DNA of 12,761 nt from Amoebophrya sp. AT5.2 (GCA_005223375.1 RXOD01005720.1:1-12761), one strand, 5' to 3'. Shown: positions 1 through 9,479, numbered from the stretch's first letter. Numbers and translations: made by a program. The notes: generated from the sequence alone by a model not told the origin.

Positions 1-625
1 GGGGCAGGCCGCGTGAGGTCCTCGGGCGTTCTAGTGCTGTGCCCAGCTTCATCCGTTTCCGCGTTGCCCTCCGCGCCTCCTCCCGCACCAAGGCCGGAAC
101 CACGAACATGGACTTCAGAAGAAACTTTCGCATTTCTGTGTACGTGTGCCATGTACTGTATTCCTTCACCGTGTAATCCTCGTAGCGACACCGGTCGTCG
201 CCCTCGTCTGTGTAAGCGCCATTGTGCATGATACAGTACGGCTCCAAGAAGTCGACCAGGTTCTCGCCACACGTCCTGCGGGCAAGGATCGCGATGTTTT
301 CGTAGTATACAAAAGCCTTGCGCCGGGTACAAACCAAACCGGAAGCCTCTTCGTAAAACGAGGCATTTTTTGCTTCGCGAACAGAAATCGCGTGTGTAGC
401 TGTTTCCGCTGGAGCAACGGACGAAGATGCGTTTGCGACTGCGGTCGTATGTTCCGCTGGGGAAGGCGGTGGCGTCGCAAGGGCAACGGCGCTTAGTGCC
501 TGCCATGTGAACAAGATGGTGGCAAAACGGACCCATCTCGAGCTCGATCCAAAGAGGTCGTCGGGGCCCGCGAGAGATTCGGCGACACGAATGAGGATGG
601 TGCGGTGTTGACGTCCGTGGCACAT
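1..625 (-). CDS. Secreted or signal-anchored Cys-containing protein, 3' end outside window
   Basis: An uninterrupted frame of 208 codons runs from ATG at 625 to the window edge; an in-frame TAG lies two codons upstream of the ATG. Residues 31-50 (WVRFATILFTWQALSAVALA) form a hydrophobic segment after a 30-residue polar N-terminus. It could be a signal anchor, or a signal peptide cleaved after ALA at 50. A Pro/Ala/Ser/Thr-rich linker follows (51-80). A folded-looking segment (about 85-180) has four cysteines at 99, 119, 131 and 146 and many aromatic residues. N-X-S sequons sit at N65 and N87. A basic stretch (REEARRATRKRMK) lies near 181-193. The frame is far more protein-like than the two other minus frames or the antisense frames here. 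The family is not recognised; an extracellular or lumenal location is inferred from the leader, sequons and cysteines. The C-terminus, and possibly further exons, lie beyond base 1. Confidence 0.72.
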   Translation of the reverse strand, partial: MCHGRQHRTILIRVAESLAGPDDLFGSSSRWVRFATILFTWQALSAVALATPPPSPAEHTTAVANASSSVAPAETATHAISVREAKNASFYEEASGLVCTRRKAFVYYENIAILARRTCGENLVDFLEPYCIMHNGAYTDEGDDRCRYEDYTVKEYSTWHTYTEMRKFLLKSMFVVPALVREEARRATRKRMKLGTALERPRTSRGLP

Positions 626-1431
626 CTGGCTCTACCTCGTACTCCGGCGCGCACGGTATTTCAGTTGAAGTCGAAGCAAGGGCGCGATTGATTTATCGAC
701 CTCAACGAAATGTAATCATGATACGCGAGAACAAACCCGTGATCGTGAAAGAATGCGAGCCAGCACCACACAGAACAAGCTGCATGAGAGCAGCGCGTCT
801 TCAAAGCGCGTCTTCAAAGCGCGTCTTCAAAGCGCGTCTTCAAAGCGCGTCTTCAAAAATTTTAAATCGCCGCAGAGTGTCCTTCCCGCCTGGGCGATCC
901 TGTCATTTTTCTTTCAAATTATTCATTCAGCGTTCGTCTTGCTCTTGTGGCTGCCGCGCACAGCATGGTCGTCCGCGGCGGCGGCTACGCACTTCACGTC
1001 TACTGAGCAGTACTCAGTCGACGCATTTTATACGGACGTAATTCAATCGACGATGCATCGGTTTGTGCTGGGAAAAGGAATTGCTACGGTGAATTGCAGC
1101 TCGATCTATCGCGTAATGTCGCGAAACTGTAACTGCTGCTCGACCGGTAGTACATGGCAGTACATTTCGTAAAATGATTTTGTGGTTTACATTTTCTACC
1201 ATCGAGGCCGAGGCGATGATGAACCAAAAAGCAAAATTAAGATCGTTCTTTCTACGTGCTGTGACTATGTTGAGTGTGATGGCTGTGGAGCAGTGCTGGG
1301 GTGACAAAATTCATTTTCATTCCATTGATTGTTCCGCTGTGGTAGCGTTCAAAATCTAACTATCTCCTGCTCCTAGCGTTGAACTACATCGTCCGCTGGC
1401 GCTGCACCTGCATCAAAAAGTGGAAGTGGTA
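626..1431. other. Intergenic spacer with no supported gene
   Basis: This 0.8 kb lies between the stop of the ankyrin gene and the start of the leftmost gene, so it should hold the 3' flank of one and the 5' flank of the other. Open frames exist on both strands (plus 753-1172, plus 1174-1359, minus 1014-1307). None has the codon character of neighbouring exons, and the plus 753 frame owes part of its length to the 13-bp tandem array inside it. I see no RNA gene. The stretch is more AT-rich than the flanking exons. Confidence 0.6.
793..857. repeat. 13-bp tandem repeat, five perfect copies
   Basis: The unit gcgcgtcttcaaa occurs five times head to tail without mismatch (793-805, 806-818, 819-831, 832-844, 845-857), followed by an A/T run. 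A 13-bp period does not keep reading frame, which fits a non-coding location. It lies about 170 bp upstream of the start codon of the leftmost minus-strand gene. Confidence 0.95.
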
Positions 1432-4400
1432 CTAATCGTATTCGCTCATGTCCCCGAGCGACACGTCTTCGATTGCGCCAGGCGGGCGTTCGATCGTGAA
1501 ATCGTTTCCGAGTATGCCCTTCAGTGACAGGTCCACTTCTTTCTGGTGTCGGTTAAATCCCCCGTCAGATAGCTTTTCCGCAGGAGCGCTTTCGTCCACC
1601 AAACGATTCACGTAGATATCCTCAAACGACAGAACCGGTCGGATGTGCGTGCTCTCCAACGAGGCCGAGACAAGCTTGCGCGTGGCCATAACTGGATGGG
1701 AAGTTGACATTTAATGGCTTCGCTTCCTTCTATCCCACCTAGTACTCTAGGTAGTCTACGTAATTAATCTGTCAGAACTGTCACGGAGAAAGAGCTGCGC
1801 TTTGGGCAGAAAACAAATCTCAGACTCAGAGCAACAAGATGAGAAAAAATACGTGGCTTCAGCGCTTTGTCGGCTGGCGTAACCGCTGCGTTCCCTGACC
1901 CGTAGCCAGTTATGCTGATCGAGGACTTGGGTCTGGGAGCGCCTATCCTGTACAGCGCGGATTTAGGCAGCGCCCGCTTCCCTCCATCCGCATGTGCCCC
2001 CCGCCCTGTTCCACCTGAAGCGTACGACTTCTGTATCTGCTCTGCCCCGATGCCAATTCCGTCCGGGAGCGAGAGTTCCTTTCTGGAAAGCGTTGTCGCA
2101 GCTCGGGAGCTCGCATTCCGCGCCATCAGGAAGCCTGAGCCCTTCACTGCAGCGTCCGGCACCGGAGGCACTAGCAACGACGCGGTACTAGCACCTGCTG
2201 CCTTATTCGTGCCGCCTGAGGAGATGGCGTGGTGCGCGGCGTGCGACGAGGCCGGCGTCACTCTCTGCGGCTGCTGCGGCGCGCCCGTGTACGAGCCTAT
2301 TGCTCCTCCTGCCCCTGCGTAATTGCCGGCGGCCGATCGGCTGCCCCCGCTGACCGGTCGTGGCCCGCCTGAAGCGGAACAAGGCTGCACGTTGCCACTA
2401 GTTGTAGTGTCTGCGCCCCCGACATGTCCTGTGTACAGCGCAGTGTCATGATACAGACCGACGTTGTCGGGCGTCAACGGAGCAGTTGTCAACGCCCGCC
2501 TCCGCAACAGCGCGAGGTGCTCGGCATCGAGCCGCGGCGGCGGGTTCGCGTTGTTGGGGTCTTCGGCCAAACGCAACTGTTCGATACTGCTATTCAACGA
2601 GCTCGTGTCCCGCAAATGGTGCACGCGGTCCAGAACTGCCGCGACTGTCGGGTGGTCGTCACTAGCACCGTTCACGTCTTGAATTTGGGTCTGCTGCCCC
2701 CGCTCATGGTGGATTATCAGCTGCTCCTCGAGCGGGGCTCTTTTCCTGCCGTCGCCTCCGGACCCGCCACCGCCGACCGGGCCCAGCCCAAAGGGGTTCC
2801 CGTTGCCATGATGCTGCCCACTACTGTTCCTGCCGCCCCTCGGTGCCGTTTTCGCGCGCCCCTTCATTCTGGGGTTCGTCTTTTCGGACAGATCGCCCGG
2901 GAACTTCGACGTGACTAGCTGCGCCGTGTTGAAGATCGCCGCATTTTGAAACAAACCCTCCTTGTTCCGCACGATTCCAAGGGGCGAGCTCGGCGGCGAG
3001 TCGTAGTAGCTGGCATGACCAGCGTGACCTACAACGCTGGAGGGCGACGCTGCACGGCCCCCGGGCGAGGGCGACCCAAACCCGGTGTTCCCCTGGTGGT
3101 CGATCACGGTCCGGTCGCCGCCTGGCCCCGCGCCCGGACCGTTCTGCAGCGCGAGGCGCTTGTGGGCGAGCTGCGCCGCCGTGCTGGGCGACGGGATATG
3201 CTGGAGGTGCAGCTCCTGTGCGGTAGGCCTTCGTGGGGACGACGGATCTGCCCGCGTTTCAATGTAGCTGTTCATGTGCCAGTTGGTCGTTGATCGCGTC
3301 GCGGGTGGCGGCGAGGAGGAGGTTGCTGGTGCGCGGGACTTGCCGCTGGCACTGGTTGCCCTTGCCGCAGCTGCTGCACTAACTGGAAGAGCATCGGCTT
3401 CATCTGCTGGTGACGAGCCGGACTTTGGCGGCAGGGTTTTTGATGTGTTGTGTCCCTCGATAGTCAAAAACGGATCGTAGTCGCCGGCTGGGGCGTCGGT
3501 TTTCCTAGTACCCCTCGGACTGGCGCGCAGAACGCTAGGCTCCGGCGAGTGCGACGGCATGAAGCTCCCGTCGCTCGGAAGTGCGCCAGCCACGTCGTCG
3601 GGGAAGTTGCGGATGATTTCCCGTCCCCCGCCCGCTACCAACGGCGATCCGAACGGCGACATCTGGGGGTTCTCGGTGAAGTTTGTATCCATGAACCGGA
3701 TGAAACGACCTGACCCACTCAGCCCCGACGCGTTGGCTCGCTTCACCTCCTGGAGGCGCTCTTGCCGCAAACTCGACGTGGGGCCGGGTCTTTGCTCCTT
3801 CATTTTGTGCCGCGAAAGTGGGGGAATGCGCTTCGTCTGATTCTGATACTGGGTAATTGGCCCCAAGCCAGAGCCTAACGATGGGGATGCCGACGTCACG
3901 GTGGCCGGACGTGGCTTGGGCATTTGCTGCGGTGCCGGCTGCAACTTACTCTTGGGAACCTGTGCTTGCTGCTCTTCCCCCGCTGACGTAACACCTCCTG
4001 GTTGTGGCGCGGTCAGAACTGAAGTGCTACTGCTACCAATCCCAGCGGCCGTGTCGGGTCGTCGTGGCAACTGGGGAACAACCGGCACAGGAGCCGTACC
4101 TGGCCCTGTGGGGCCTTGTTTGCCTGCCGACTGAATTGACGCCTCTGGGTCCAGCAGCACCCCGCCAGCGACGGGGACCGAGACCCGCACCGGACTGCCT
4201 GCCGTCGGGTCTTCGGCAGCGGTCCTCTTGGAGCCCCCGCCGACGCCGCCCTCTTCTGCCAAGTCTGGTTTCGTGGCGCTCCCCGCCACCGCGTCAGCAG
4301 TGCTGTCCACCGTTCCAGCAGCCACCTCCGCGCCTCCGTTGATGATACGCTCTTGCGCGACCCCTGCAGAAGTGCGGGCAGTGTTTTTACCATCTTGAGT

Positions 4401-6379
4401 ATCGGTAGGGGCAGCAATAGCGTTTCTAGAAGCCCGTGATGCTCCAGCATTTGCGGTTCCCGGCCGTGACCCGGACGGCGTTAGTGCGTGCGTCACGAGC
4501 GGTTGCTGCTGTCTACCGTCCCCAAACCGCCCCTTCGCTGGTTCCGGTGTCTGCAACACCCGCCTCTTGTACCGCTTCGGTGGCCGCACGATGCGCCCCG
4601 TCCACACCTTGCCATTTTTGTGCGGCGTGTGCTGGTCCCGCTTCGAGGGACCAAGCTCCGGGTTCAGCAGCATGTACCGGCTCTTGATCACTGGGCTTCG
4701 TTCATGATCCTGCCCGTATACTACATCATCCGAAAACAGCAGCTGGTGGGGCAGGTTCTCCACGTGATCATGTGGCCGCCGCCGCGTGGCGTTGTCGTAG
4801 TTGTCGTTTTCGCCGCCGATCGGAGACCAACTACCGGACGGAATGGTTCTTACGCCGGCGGGCGGGGCGGTGTTGAGCCGAATGGGCGGCGAAGGCGACC
4901 GCGCGCCCCTCCTCGCAGAAGCCGGGGAACGAGGGGAGTCCGAAACTACGGGGTCGCCCCGCTGATGTAGTTTGCGGTTTTTACATTTATTTTTGAGTAC
5001 TCGTATCAATACTGAATCAATGTACAACCTTCATATCATCGTACTTTTACCTCATTCTCGCGCGCGAACAACTGGACATAATGCAGCTTCTCCTGACGCG
5101 GCATCTTGCTCGGGAACGATGGACTTGCAGGCAGATCCTTTAGCGGGTCCTCGTCTGGTGCGCCCGTTTGCGACCCCGACGGCGACGTAGTCTGTGTCTG
5201 ACCTTGAAGATGTACTAGCTGATGTGGGGGCATCACTACGCCACTCGCTATCCGCGCTTCCATGGCCGGGCTCAGTGGCGGACTGCTGGTGCCCGGTCCG
5301 CGCGTAGCGCGTGTGCGGTGCTGACCCGGGGGAGCGGTGCCGGTAGCTGGCGCCGCTTCCGTTTGCATCATCATCCCGCGCTCGGCGTGGTGCTCCTGTA
5401 TCAACGCCTGCGTCAGGTTCGGAAACCGTGCGAAGTTCGCCTCCTGCCCGGCGAGTCGCGGGAGAAGGATTTGTGGTCTGCGGGGCTGCGGATCGTCCTC
5501 GTCACTAGTAGTTTCGCGGTAGTACGCCAAATCGTCGTCGTTCATCCCGTCCTGGGCACCATGCTCGGCACGACGCTCAAAAAAGCTGGTGCCGATGAAG
5601 AATTTATTGCGATGAAACAACTACTCCTCCTGGAAATCGGTTTTATACTTTTGTGTCTCAAGAACCGCTTCTTTGCCGTTTGCGTTTGTTGATGTACGTA
5701 GTAAACAAAGAGAGAAAAAGTAGGTACTGGATGTGCTCCCGGAGACGTTTCGAATGCGCGACTTCGACAGGAGTGGCGCCCCAGAGATCCTGATCGTCGA
5801 GTAACTTCTCAAGCGACCTCCTTCGATCGAATAGCCGCAGCAGCTGGATACCTGGTAATATTGACACGCATTTATTCTTTCCTCCATTACTTCTTTGATC
5901 GAAATTGCGACGCAACGGCACAAGTCGGCAGATTTGAAGTTCAACTGCCATATCGGTCACGACCTTGAAAGAAACTACAGCGTTCTATGCGTAGTACCTT
6001 CCTTCTTCGTGCACGCAATGTGCGCGACGTTCCGCTTGTTCGACGCTCTTGCGTGCAGGTCCGCGCCTAAATCGAGCAGGCTCCGCACGATCTTCACGTT
6101 GCAGGCGTGCGCTGCATTCAGGAGAGGCGTCGAGCCGCTCGCGTCCACTTTGTCCAGTACCTTTTTTACCACCCCGAGCTCGTGAAGTGTCTTTTGCAGC
6201 ACTTCGTACAGCTCCTCGTGCCCGCGCAAGCACGCAATGGTCAGACCGCTCTGCTGCGACTGGTGATGGACAGCATACGCCAACGACGAGTCCCGCTCGA
6301 TCAGCTTGGAGACGGCCTTGACATCCCCTTTGCCGCAAAGCAGCAAGAAATGTGTCAAGGCCTCCTTGGACGGAGCCAT
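1432..6379 (-). CDS. Ankyrin-repeat protein with very long disordered tail, five exons, about 1469 aa
   Basis: Exons by frame continuity are 6379-5998, 5851-5728, 5585-5051, 4961-1853 and 1691-1432. Phases agree at all four junctions and the sum is 1470 codons including stop TAG. The ATG at 6379 has a strong context (gccATGG) and an in-frame TAG 17 codons upstream. Residues 1-180 hold about four to five ankyrin repeats: for example SGSTPLLNAAHACNVKIVRS followed by LLDLGADLHA (residues 81-110), and GATPVEVAHSKRLREHI (152-168), which matches the G-x-TP-x-x-x-A pattern. Ankyrin repeats bind proteins; no partner is suggested here. From about residue 190 to 1384 the sequence is rich in Pro, Ser, Gly and Ala with scattered basic SP/TP sites and is probably disordered. 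The last 85 residues, on their own exon, are acidic and less repetitive and may be a conserved tail. No enzyme domain or membrane segment was seen. The function is unknown. The start and exon 4 are secure; the exon 2 donor has one alternative. Confidence 0.8.
1692..1852 (-). other. Intron 4 of the ankyrin gene (161 nt, phase 1)
   Basis: Donor GTATTTTTTC follows exon end AAGCCAC; the acceptor is CCCATCCAG. The join C plus TT ATG gives Leu-Met and continues as MATRKLVSASLES. The intron holds an in-frame stop for each flank: the exon 4 frame ends at TGA-region codons near 1764, and TAA lies directly upstream of the ATG at 1710. It also contains the hairpin ACCTAG-AGTA-CTAGGT (plus-strand 1737-1752). 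Confidence 0.75.
4962..5050 (-). other. Intron 3 of the ankyrin gene (89 nt, phase 0)
   Basis: The exon ends AATGAG before donor GTAAAA, and the acceptor is CTACATCAG. Joining gives ARENE then RGDPVVSDSP. The intron has an in-frame stop for the upstream exon shortly after the donor and is clearly A/T-rich. The apparent TTG start of the downstream frame at 5027 lies inside this intron. Confidence 0.8.
5586..5727 (-). other. Intron 2 of the ankyrin gene (142 nt, phase 2)
   Basis: Donor GTACCT starts a T-rich stretch and the acceptor is GGCACCAG. Joining CA with C gives His and continues as REHIHFFERRAEHGAQ. An alternative donor GTACAT, 30 nt further on, is also phase 2 and would add ten residues (QYLLFLSLFT region). 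YLL would also fit the ankyrin consensus, so only cDNA can decide. The added codons are T-rich, which favours the earlier donor slightly. Confidence 0.6.
5852..5997 (-). other. Intron 1 of the ankyrin gene (146 nt, phase 1)
   Basis: The exon ends GAAG before donor GTACTA, and the acceptor is ATTACCAG. Joining G with GT gives GGT and continues the ankyrin frame as KKEGIQLLRLFD. Without removal the upstream frame stops at a TAG inside the intron. The intron is A/T-richer than its exons. Confidence 0.8.
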
Positions 6380-7142
6380 GGCGCTCGGTCGTACTGGTCG
6401 GTTCTCCCGTCGTGCACGTGCTAGAAGCTAGAGGGGTTCGCTCGTGGTCGCAGCCGCAGGCGCCTGGGAATCAATTGGCTGGCTTCGTCGCAGCGCCTGC
6501 AGTGCGCGCAGCTAAAGCCCTCTCCAAGCCTTGAGAGCCAGAAAGCGATCGATGTACCGACCGCGAGACCGGCAGACCCGTCGGCGAAGTTTGAAAAAAC
6601 TTATTTATTAGGAGGTGGAGTTGGTGGACGTCGTGGAGCCAGTCAAACTAAAAGCAAACTGATTCTCCTAGCTGCGGACACTAAGAAATATCCAGCTTCT
6701 TCGGGTAAACTACTCGTTTTTCTACGTGGTAGTGCAAAACGATAGCATTAGTGTCCGAGCTCGAGTGCGCGTGTACGTCCATCTAAGAATCTTGAATTCA
6801 TTGGTCCGTCGATCGAAGGAATCAAGCCTTTCTTGGGAAGAAAACTACTTCGACTTCTTCCAAACTGAATTTTTGTTGCACCTCCACGAAGCTCGTCTTC
6901 TCACTCATCACGATTGCGACGCTGACGATCTTGTCGTGACGAAACCAGCACTGCACATTGAATCAATCGTACGAGGTAGTTGAATCAAAATCAAAATCAA
7001 AGAAAGAGAAAAAACATCAATATTGCCGTACTAATTGAAGATCACGACGTATCGAGATCAATTCTAGTAATGGACGTGCAAAGATTGTTCACGATGTGTT
7101 CATCCAAACCGAAACGGTTGTATGAGTTGAGCTTGAGTGTAT
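6380..7142. other. Spacer between the 754-aa gene and the ankyrin gene; no gene confirmed
   Basis: This 0.76 kb should contain the promoter and 5' UTR of the ankyrin gene. It has open frames on both strands: plus 6672-6983 with no ATG start, and minus 6950-6822 after an intron-like segment 7031-6951. They overlap, so at most one can be real. A short AATCAA repeat lies at about 6983-7001, and a minus-strand AATAAA at 6609-6604. None of this is enough to call a gene. Confidence 0.5.
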
Positions 7143-9407
7143 CTAGCTGGTATATTTGGCGTACAACTCCTCATTTCGCTTGGAGTCGTTAGCCGGACCC
7201 TCCGTTTCTCCGGGTTCAACTACTTTCTTAGTTCTGCGAAGTACAGGCTTCGCGCCTGCTGCCGGCACAGGAGCTCCGTCCGGCAAAGGAGCGCCCATCC
7301 ATGTTCGCGGTCCTTCCGGCTTTTTCGTTTTGTTTTCTTTGTTTGCTTCTTGTGCAGCTGCAGCTTTTCGTGCAGCTGCAGCATCTGCTTCCTGTTCCTT
7401 ACCCCGCTCCGCTGCCGCTGCTTTTTCTGCAGCTTGTTTCGCTTTCCTAAACCGCTCCAAGTACGCGGCGCTCAAAGTGTCGCTCTCCGCGGTCGCTTTG
7501 TTCTTCTCAGCTTCGAGATCCGGGACGCCTCCCTTCGCATCGCCCCCCGCTGCCCCCGACACGTCCGCAAGGTTCCCCCGGTACCAGCGGCCGGACAGAC
7601 CGCGAACGCCCTGCAGAAGCCCTCCATGCACGCCGAAATCGGCCTCCTCGGCTTTATTTGTGTCTACTTCTTTGGCAGCTTTTGCAGTAGCGCTCCCAGT
7701 TGCAGTAGCGCTCCCAGTTGCAGTAGTGGTCCCAGTTGCAGTTGCAGCCCCAGCAACGGCTGCCCCTCCTACATCGCCGGCGCTCGCAGCACCACCTGCT
7801 TCTAGTGCTTCTCCGGCAGCTGCAGCATGTCCATGCCCCAATTTCGAGTGCTCGACAAACTCGGTCGCCAGCGAGGACTCGTTTGGCAAGAACAAGAACG
7901 AGCGCAGGAGCCACAGGTCGTGGCTGAGCTGCCCGATCTTCCGGCCCAACGGGTCGGGGAAAACGCTCTTGTCCGGGTAGGCGTCGCGGCCGACCCACAC
8001 CGGTGGGTAGGGGCAGCCGGCGTTGAGGGGTTTGTGTGTGTTGCCGTGCTGGTCTTGGTGGCTTAAAGCGGCCTTATTTGCTGCTTTTGTCATAAGCATG
8101 CGATCGTTGCCGAGCAGCTTCTCCCCAATCACGTCCTCAAATAGGATTTGACACGCGCCGCGGTTCTGCTGCGCTTCGTGCTGCTCGTCGTGGTCCTTAT
8201 TTGTCCCTCCTGCAGCGACAGTGCCATGACCACCCCCCTCCTCGCCCTTGTTTCCGCCGGATCCCAACAGATGGCGCGGCTCGTTCGACGACTTCTCTTG
8301 AATTGGCCCGTACGCTTTTTCGAAAGTGCGGATCGCCTGCTCGGCTGGGCTGTTTGTTGCTGTAATATCCGTTGCGCTCGTATTCGCACCGTCGGCTGCA
8401 GCGGCTCCTTGTTTTGGGTCGTCCGCGCCGCCCGCACCGGCACCAACCCCACCCCGGCCCTTCCACTTCCGACTGTTCCAGTCTGCGATATCAAACGCGT
8501 GTGGCATGGACATCTTCGCCAGGCCCTCCCTCCACGGGGTCACGTCCCGCCGCCAGTAGGGCTCCATCGGATCCTCCTCCTCTAAGTCCACGTTGTCCCC
8601 CTCCGCTGAACTTGACGCGGACAGGCGGCCTTCCCGCATTTTGTCCTGCAGTCGATCCTCCTCGTCCAAAATTTTCAGCTCTCCCTTCAGCACACGCACC
8701 GCGAATGGATCCATCGCACGCGGTTCGTCCAGCGTTACACGACTCGGTCTTTTCACGGTTGCCTTCTGCTCGAGCCGCTTGAACGTTTTCGCGAGGAAGT
8801 CTTGAAATTCCGCGTACTCATCGCGCAGTTGCGCCACCCGGTTCGCCATGCGCTCGTGGAAGGTGACGGGCTGCGGCGGTTGCGTTGTGTGGTCACTGCC
8901 CTGCTCCTCACCTTTAACGAAAGGCTCACTGCCTAACTCGTCGCGCAGCAGCGCGCGGAGCCTCCCGTGCAGCTTCTCGTACTCATAGCCGATGCGCGCG
9001 AGAAAGTCGCTGTTTCTCGTGATCCTCTTCCCCAAGGACGAAGAAGATGACGCGCCCGCACCATCATTTGCAGATGCATTTGCTCCGACGAGTAAGTCCT
9101 TCAGATCGTCAAACACGTAGTAATTCGGCACAGGTTTGGGCGGCGGTGGATACGTCGGACACTTGAGTTTCTGGCCTGTGGGGGGCACCCAAGGTGGGTT
9201 GTAGCGGGTGGGTTCAGTGTCGAGAGTGAACCAAGAGTCGGGAAATGTCGCGGGGTGCTCCTTGTCGAAACCAGGCGCATGCTGCAAGTGAAGCGGATTT
9301 TGCTCCGCGACGGATGCACGAATGGGAGGTCCGCCGTTCGGTAATTCGGACAACTCTGCCCCCAGGCCCAGAGTAGGGATCGCGTAAGTAGCCTCGGCGA
9401 GACTCAT
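7143..9407 (-). CDS. Unrecognised 754-aa protein, single exon
   Basis: One uninterrupted frame runs from ATG at 9407 (A at -3) to TAG at 7143. Residues 1-105 are rich in Pro and aromatics, with SWFTLDTEPTRYNPPWVPPT (58-77) and a PPPPKPVPNYYVFDDL stretch. A charged, helix-prone part follows (about 130-260: FLARIGYEYEKLHGRLRALL and RVAQLRDEYAEFQDFL). A Trp-rich acidic patch (278-318: EPYWRRDVTPWREG, ADWNSRKWKG) is next. Then come Ala/Gly linkers, a segment around 465-520 (PYPPVWVGRDAYPDKSVFPD), an Ala/Thr/Gly repeat (550-575) and an Ala/Glu/Lys coiled-coil-like run (645-695). The tail is basic. There is no signal peptide or membrane span, so it is probably intracellular. The islands of aromatic and Pro residues between linkers suggest a scaffold-type protein; I do not recognise the family. 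Antisense frames over this gene are shadows. Confidence 0.85.
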   Translation of the reverse strand: MSLAEATYAIPTLGLGAELSELPNGGPPIRASVAEQNPLHLQHAPGFDKEHPATFPDSWFTLDTEPTRYNPPWVPPTGQKLKCPTYPPPPKPVPNYYVFDDLKDLLVGANASANDGAGASSSSSLGKRITRNSDFLARIGYEYEKLHGRLRALLRDELGSEPFVKGEEQGSDHTTQPPQPVTFHERMANRVAQLRDEYAEFQDFLAKTFKRLEQKATVKRPSRVTLDEPRAMDPFAVRVLKGELKILDEEDRLQDKMREGRLSASSSAEGDNVDLEEEDPMEPYWRRDVTPWREGLAKMSMPHAFDIADWNSRKWKGRGGVGAGAGGADDPKQGAAAADGANTSATDITATNSPAEQAIRTFEKAYGPIQEKSSNEPRHLLGSGGNKGEEGGGHGTVAAGGTNKDHDEQHEAQQNRGACQILFEDVIGEKLLGNDRMLMTKAANKAALSHQDQHGNTHKPLNAGCPYPPVWVGRDAYPDKSVFPDPLGRKIGQLSHDLWLLRSFLFLPNESSLATEFVEHSKLGHGHAAAAGEALEAGGAASAGDVGGAAVAGAATATGTTTATGSATATGSATAKAAKEVDTNKAEEADFGVHGGLLQGVRGLSGRWYRGNLADVSGAAGGDAKGGVPDLEAEKNKATAESDTLSAAYLERFRKAKQAAEKAAAAERGKEQEADAAAARKAAAAQEANKENKTKKPEGPRTWMGAPLPDGAPVPAAGAKPVLRRTKKVVEPGETEGPANDSKRNEELYAKYTS
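7684..7755 (-). repeat. 18-bp in-frame minisatellite in the 754-aa gene
   Basis: Two perfect copies of gcagtagcgctcccagtt (7684-7701, 7702-7719) are followed by one copy with two changes and a further degenerate one. On the coding strand the unit encodes a six-residue Thr/Ala/Gly/Ser repeat such as TATGSA. Being a multiple of three, it can expand or shrink without breaking the frame. Confidence 0.85.
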
Positions 9408-9466
9408 ACTTTATTGATGGTGGTGCTCGTAGCGGTTGTGCCTTGACTTTCTTTCTTTATATCAGG

Positions 9467-9479
9467 TCTGCAAAAAAAC
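9467..9479 (-). promoter_or_regulatory. Candidate splice acceptor in the leader of the 754-aa gene
   Basis: On the minus strand, seven T's are followed by GCAG (AG at 9469-9468). This is a strong 3' splice site 60 nt upstream of the ATG at 9407, with no ATG in between. It could end a 5' UTR intron or accept a trans-spliced leader. No matching donor was assigned. Confidence 0.4.

Noticed and set aside
753..1172. Plus-strand 139-codon frame with a hydrophobic stretch
   Set aside because: Its 5' part is the 13-bp tandem array and its first codon sits in a spacer. Codon character is poor and no domain is visible.
1692..1710. ATG at 1710 as the start of a separate 92-aa gene
   Set aside because: It lies in the predicted last intron. 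The upstream exon joins the same frame at 1691 with correct phase, and the residues before the acceptor look non-coding.
1912..4970. Many plus-strand frames of 60-164 codons
   Set aside because: All are antisense shadows of exon 4 of the ankyrin gene, whose Pro/Ser/Gly/Ala-rich codons leave few stops on the opposite strand.
7143..7219. A possible 77-nt intron near the 3' end of the 754-aa gene (GTAGTT to ACCAG, with CTAAC inside)
   Set aside because: The segment itself has good coding character up to ELYAKYTS and lacks a pyrimidine tract. The downstream reading (KLNSYNRFGLDEH) is short and unsupported.
7156..7980. Long plus-strand frames (222 and 274 codons) across the 3' half of the 754-aa gene
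   Set aside because: They are antisense to a strongly coding GC-rich exon. The Ser/Cys/Ala-rich composition is what antisense of Ala/Gly/Lys codons gives.
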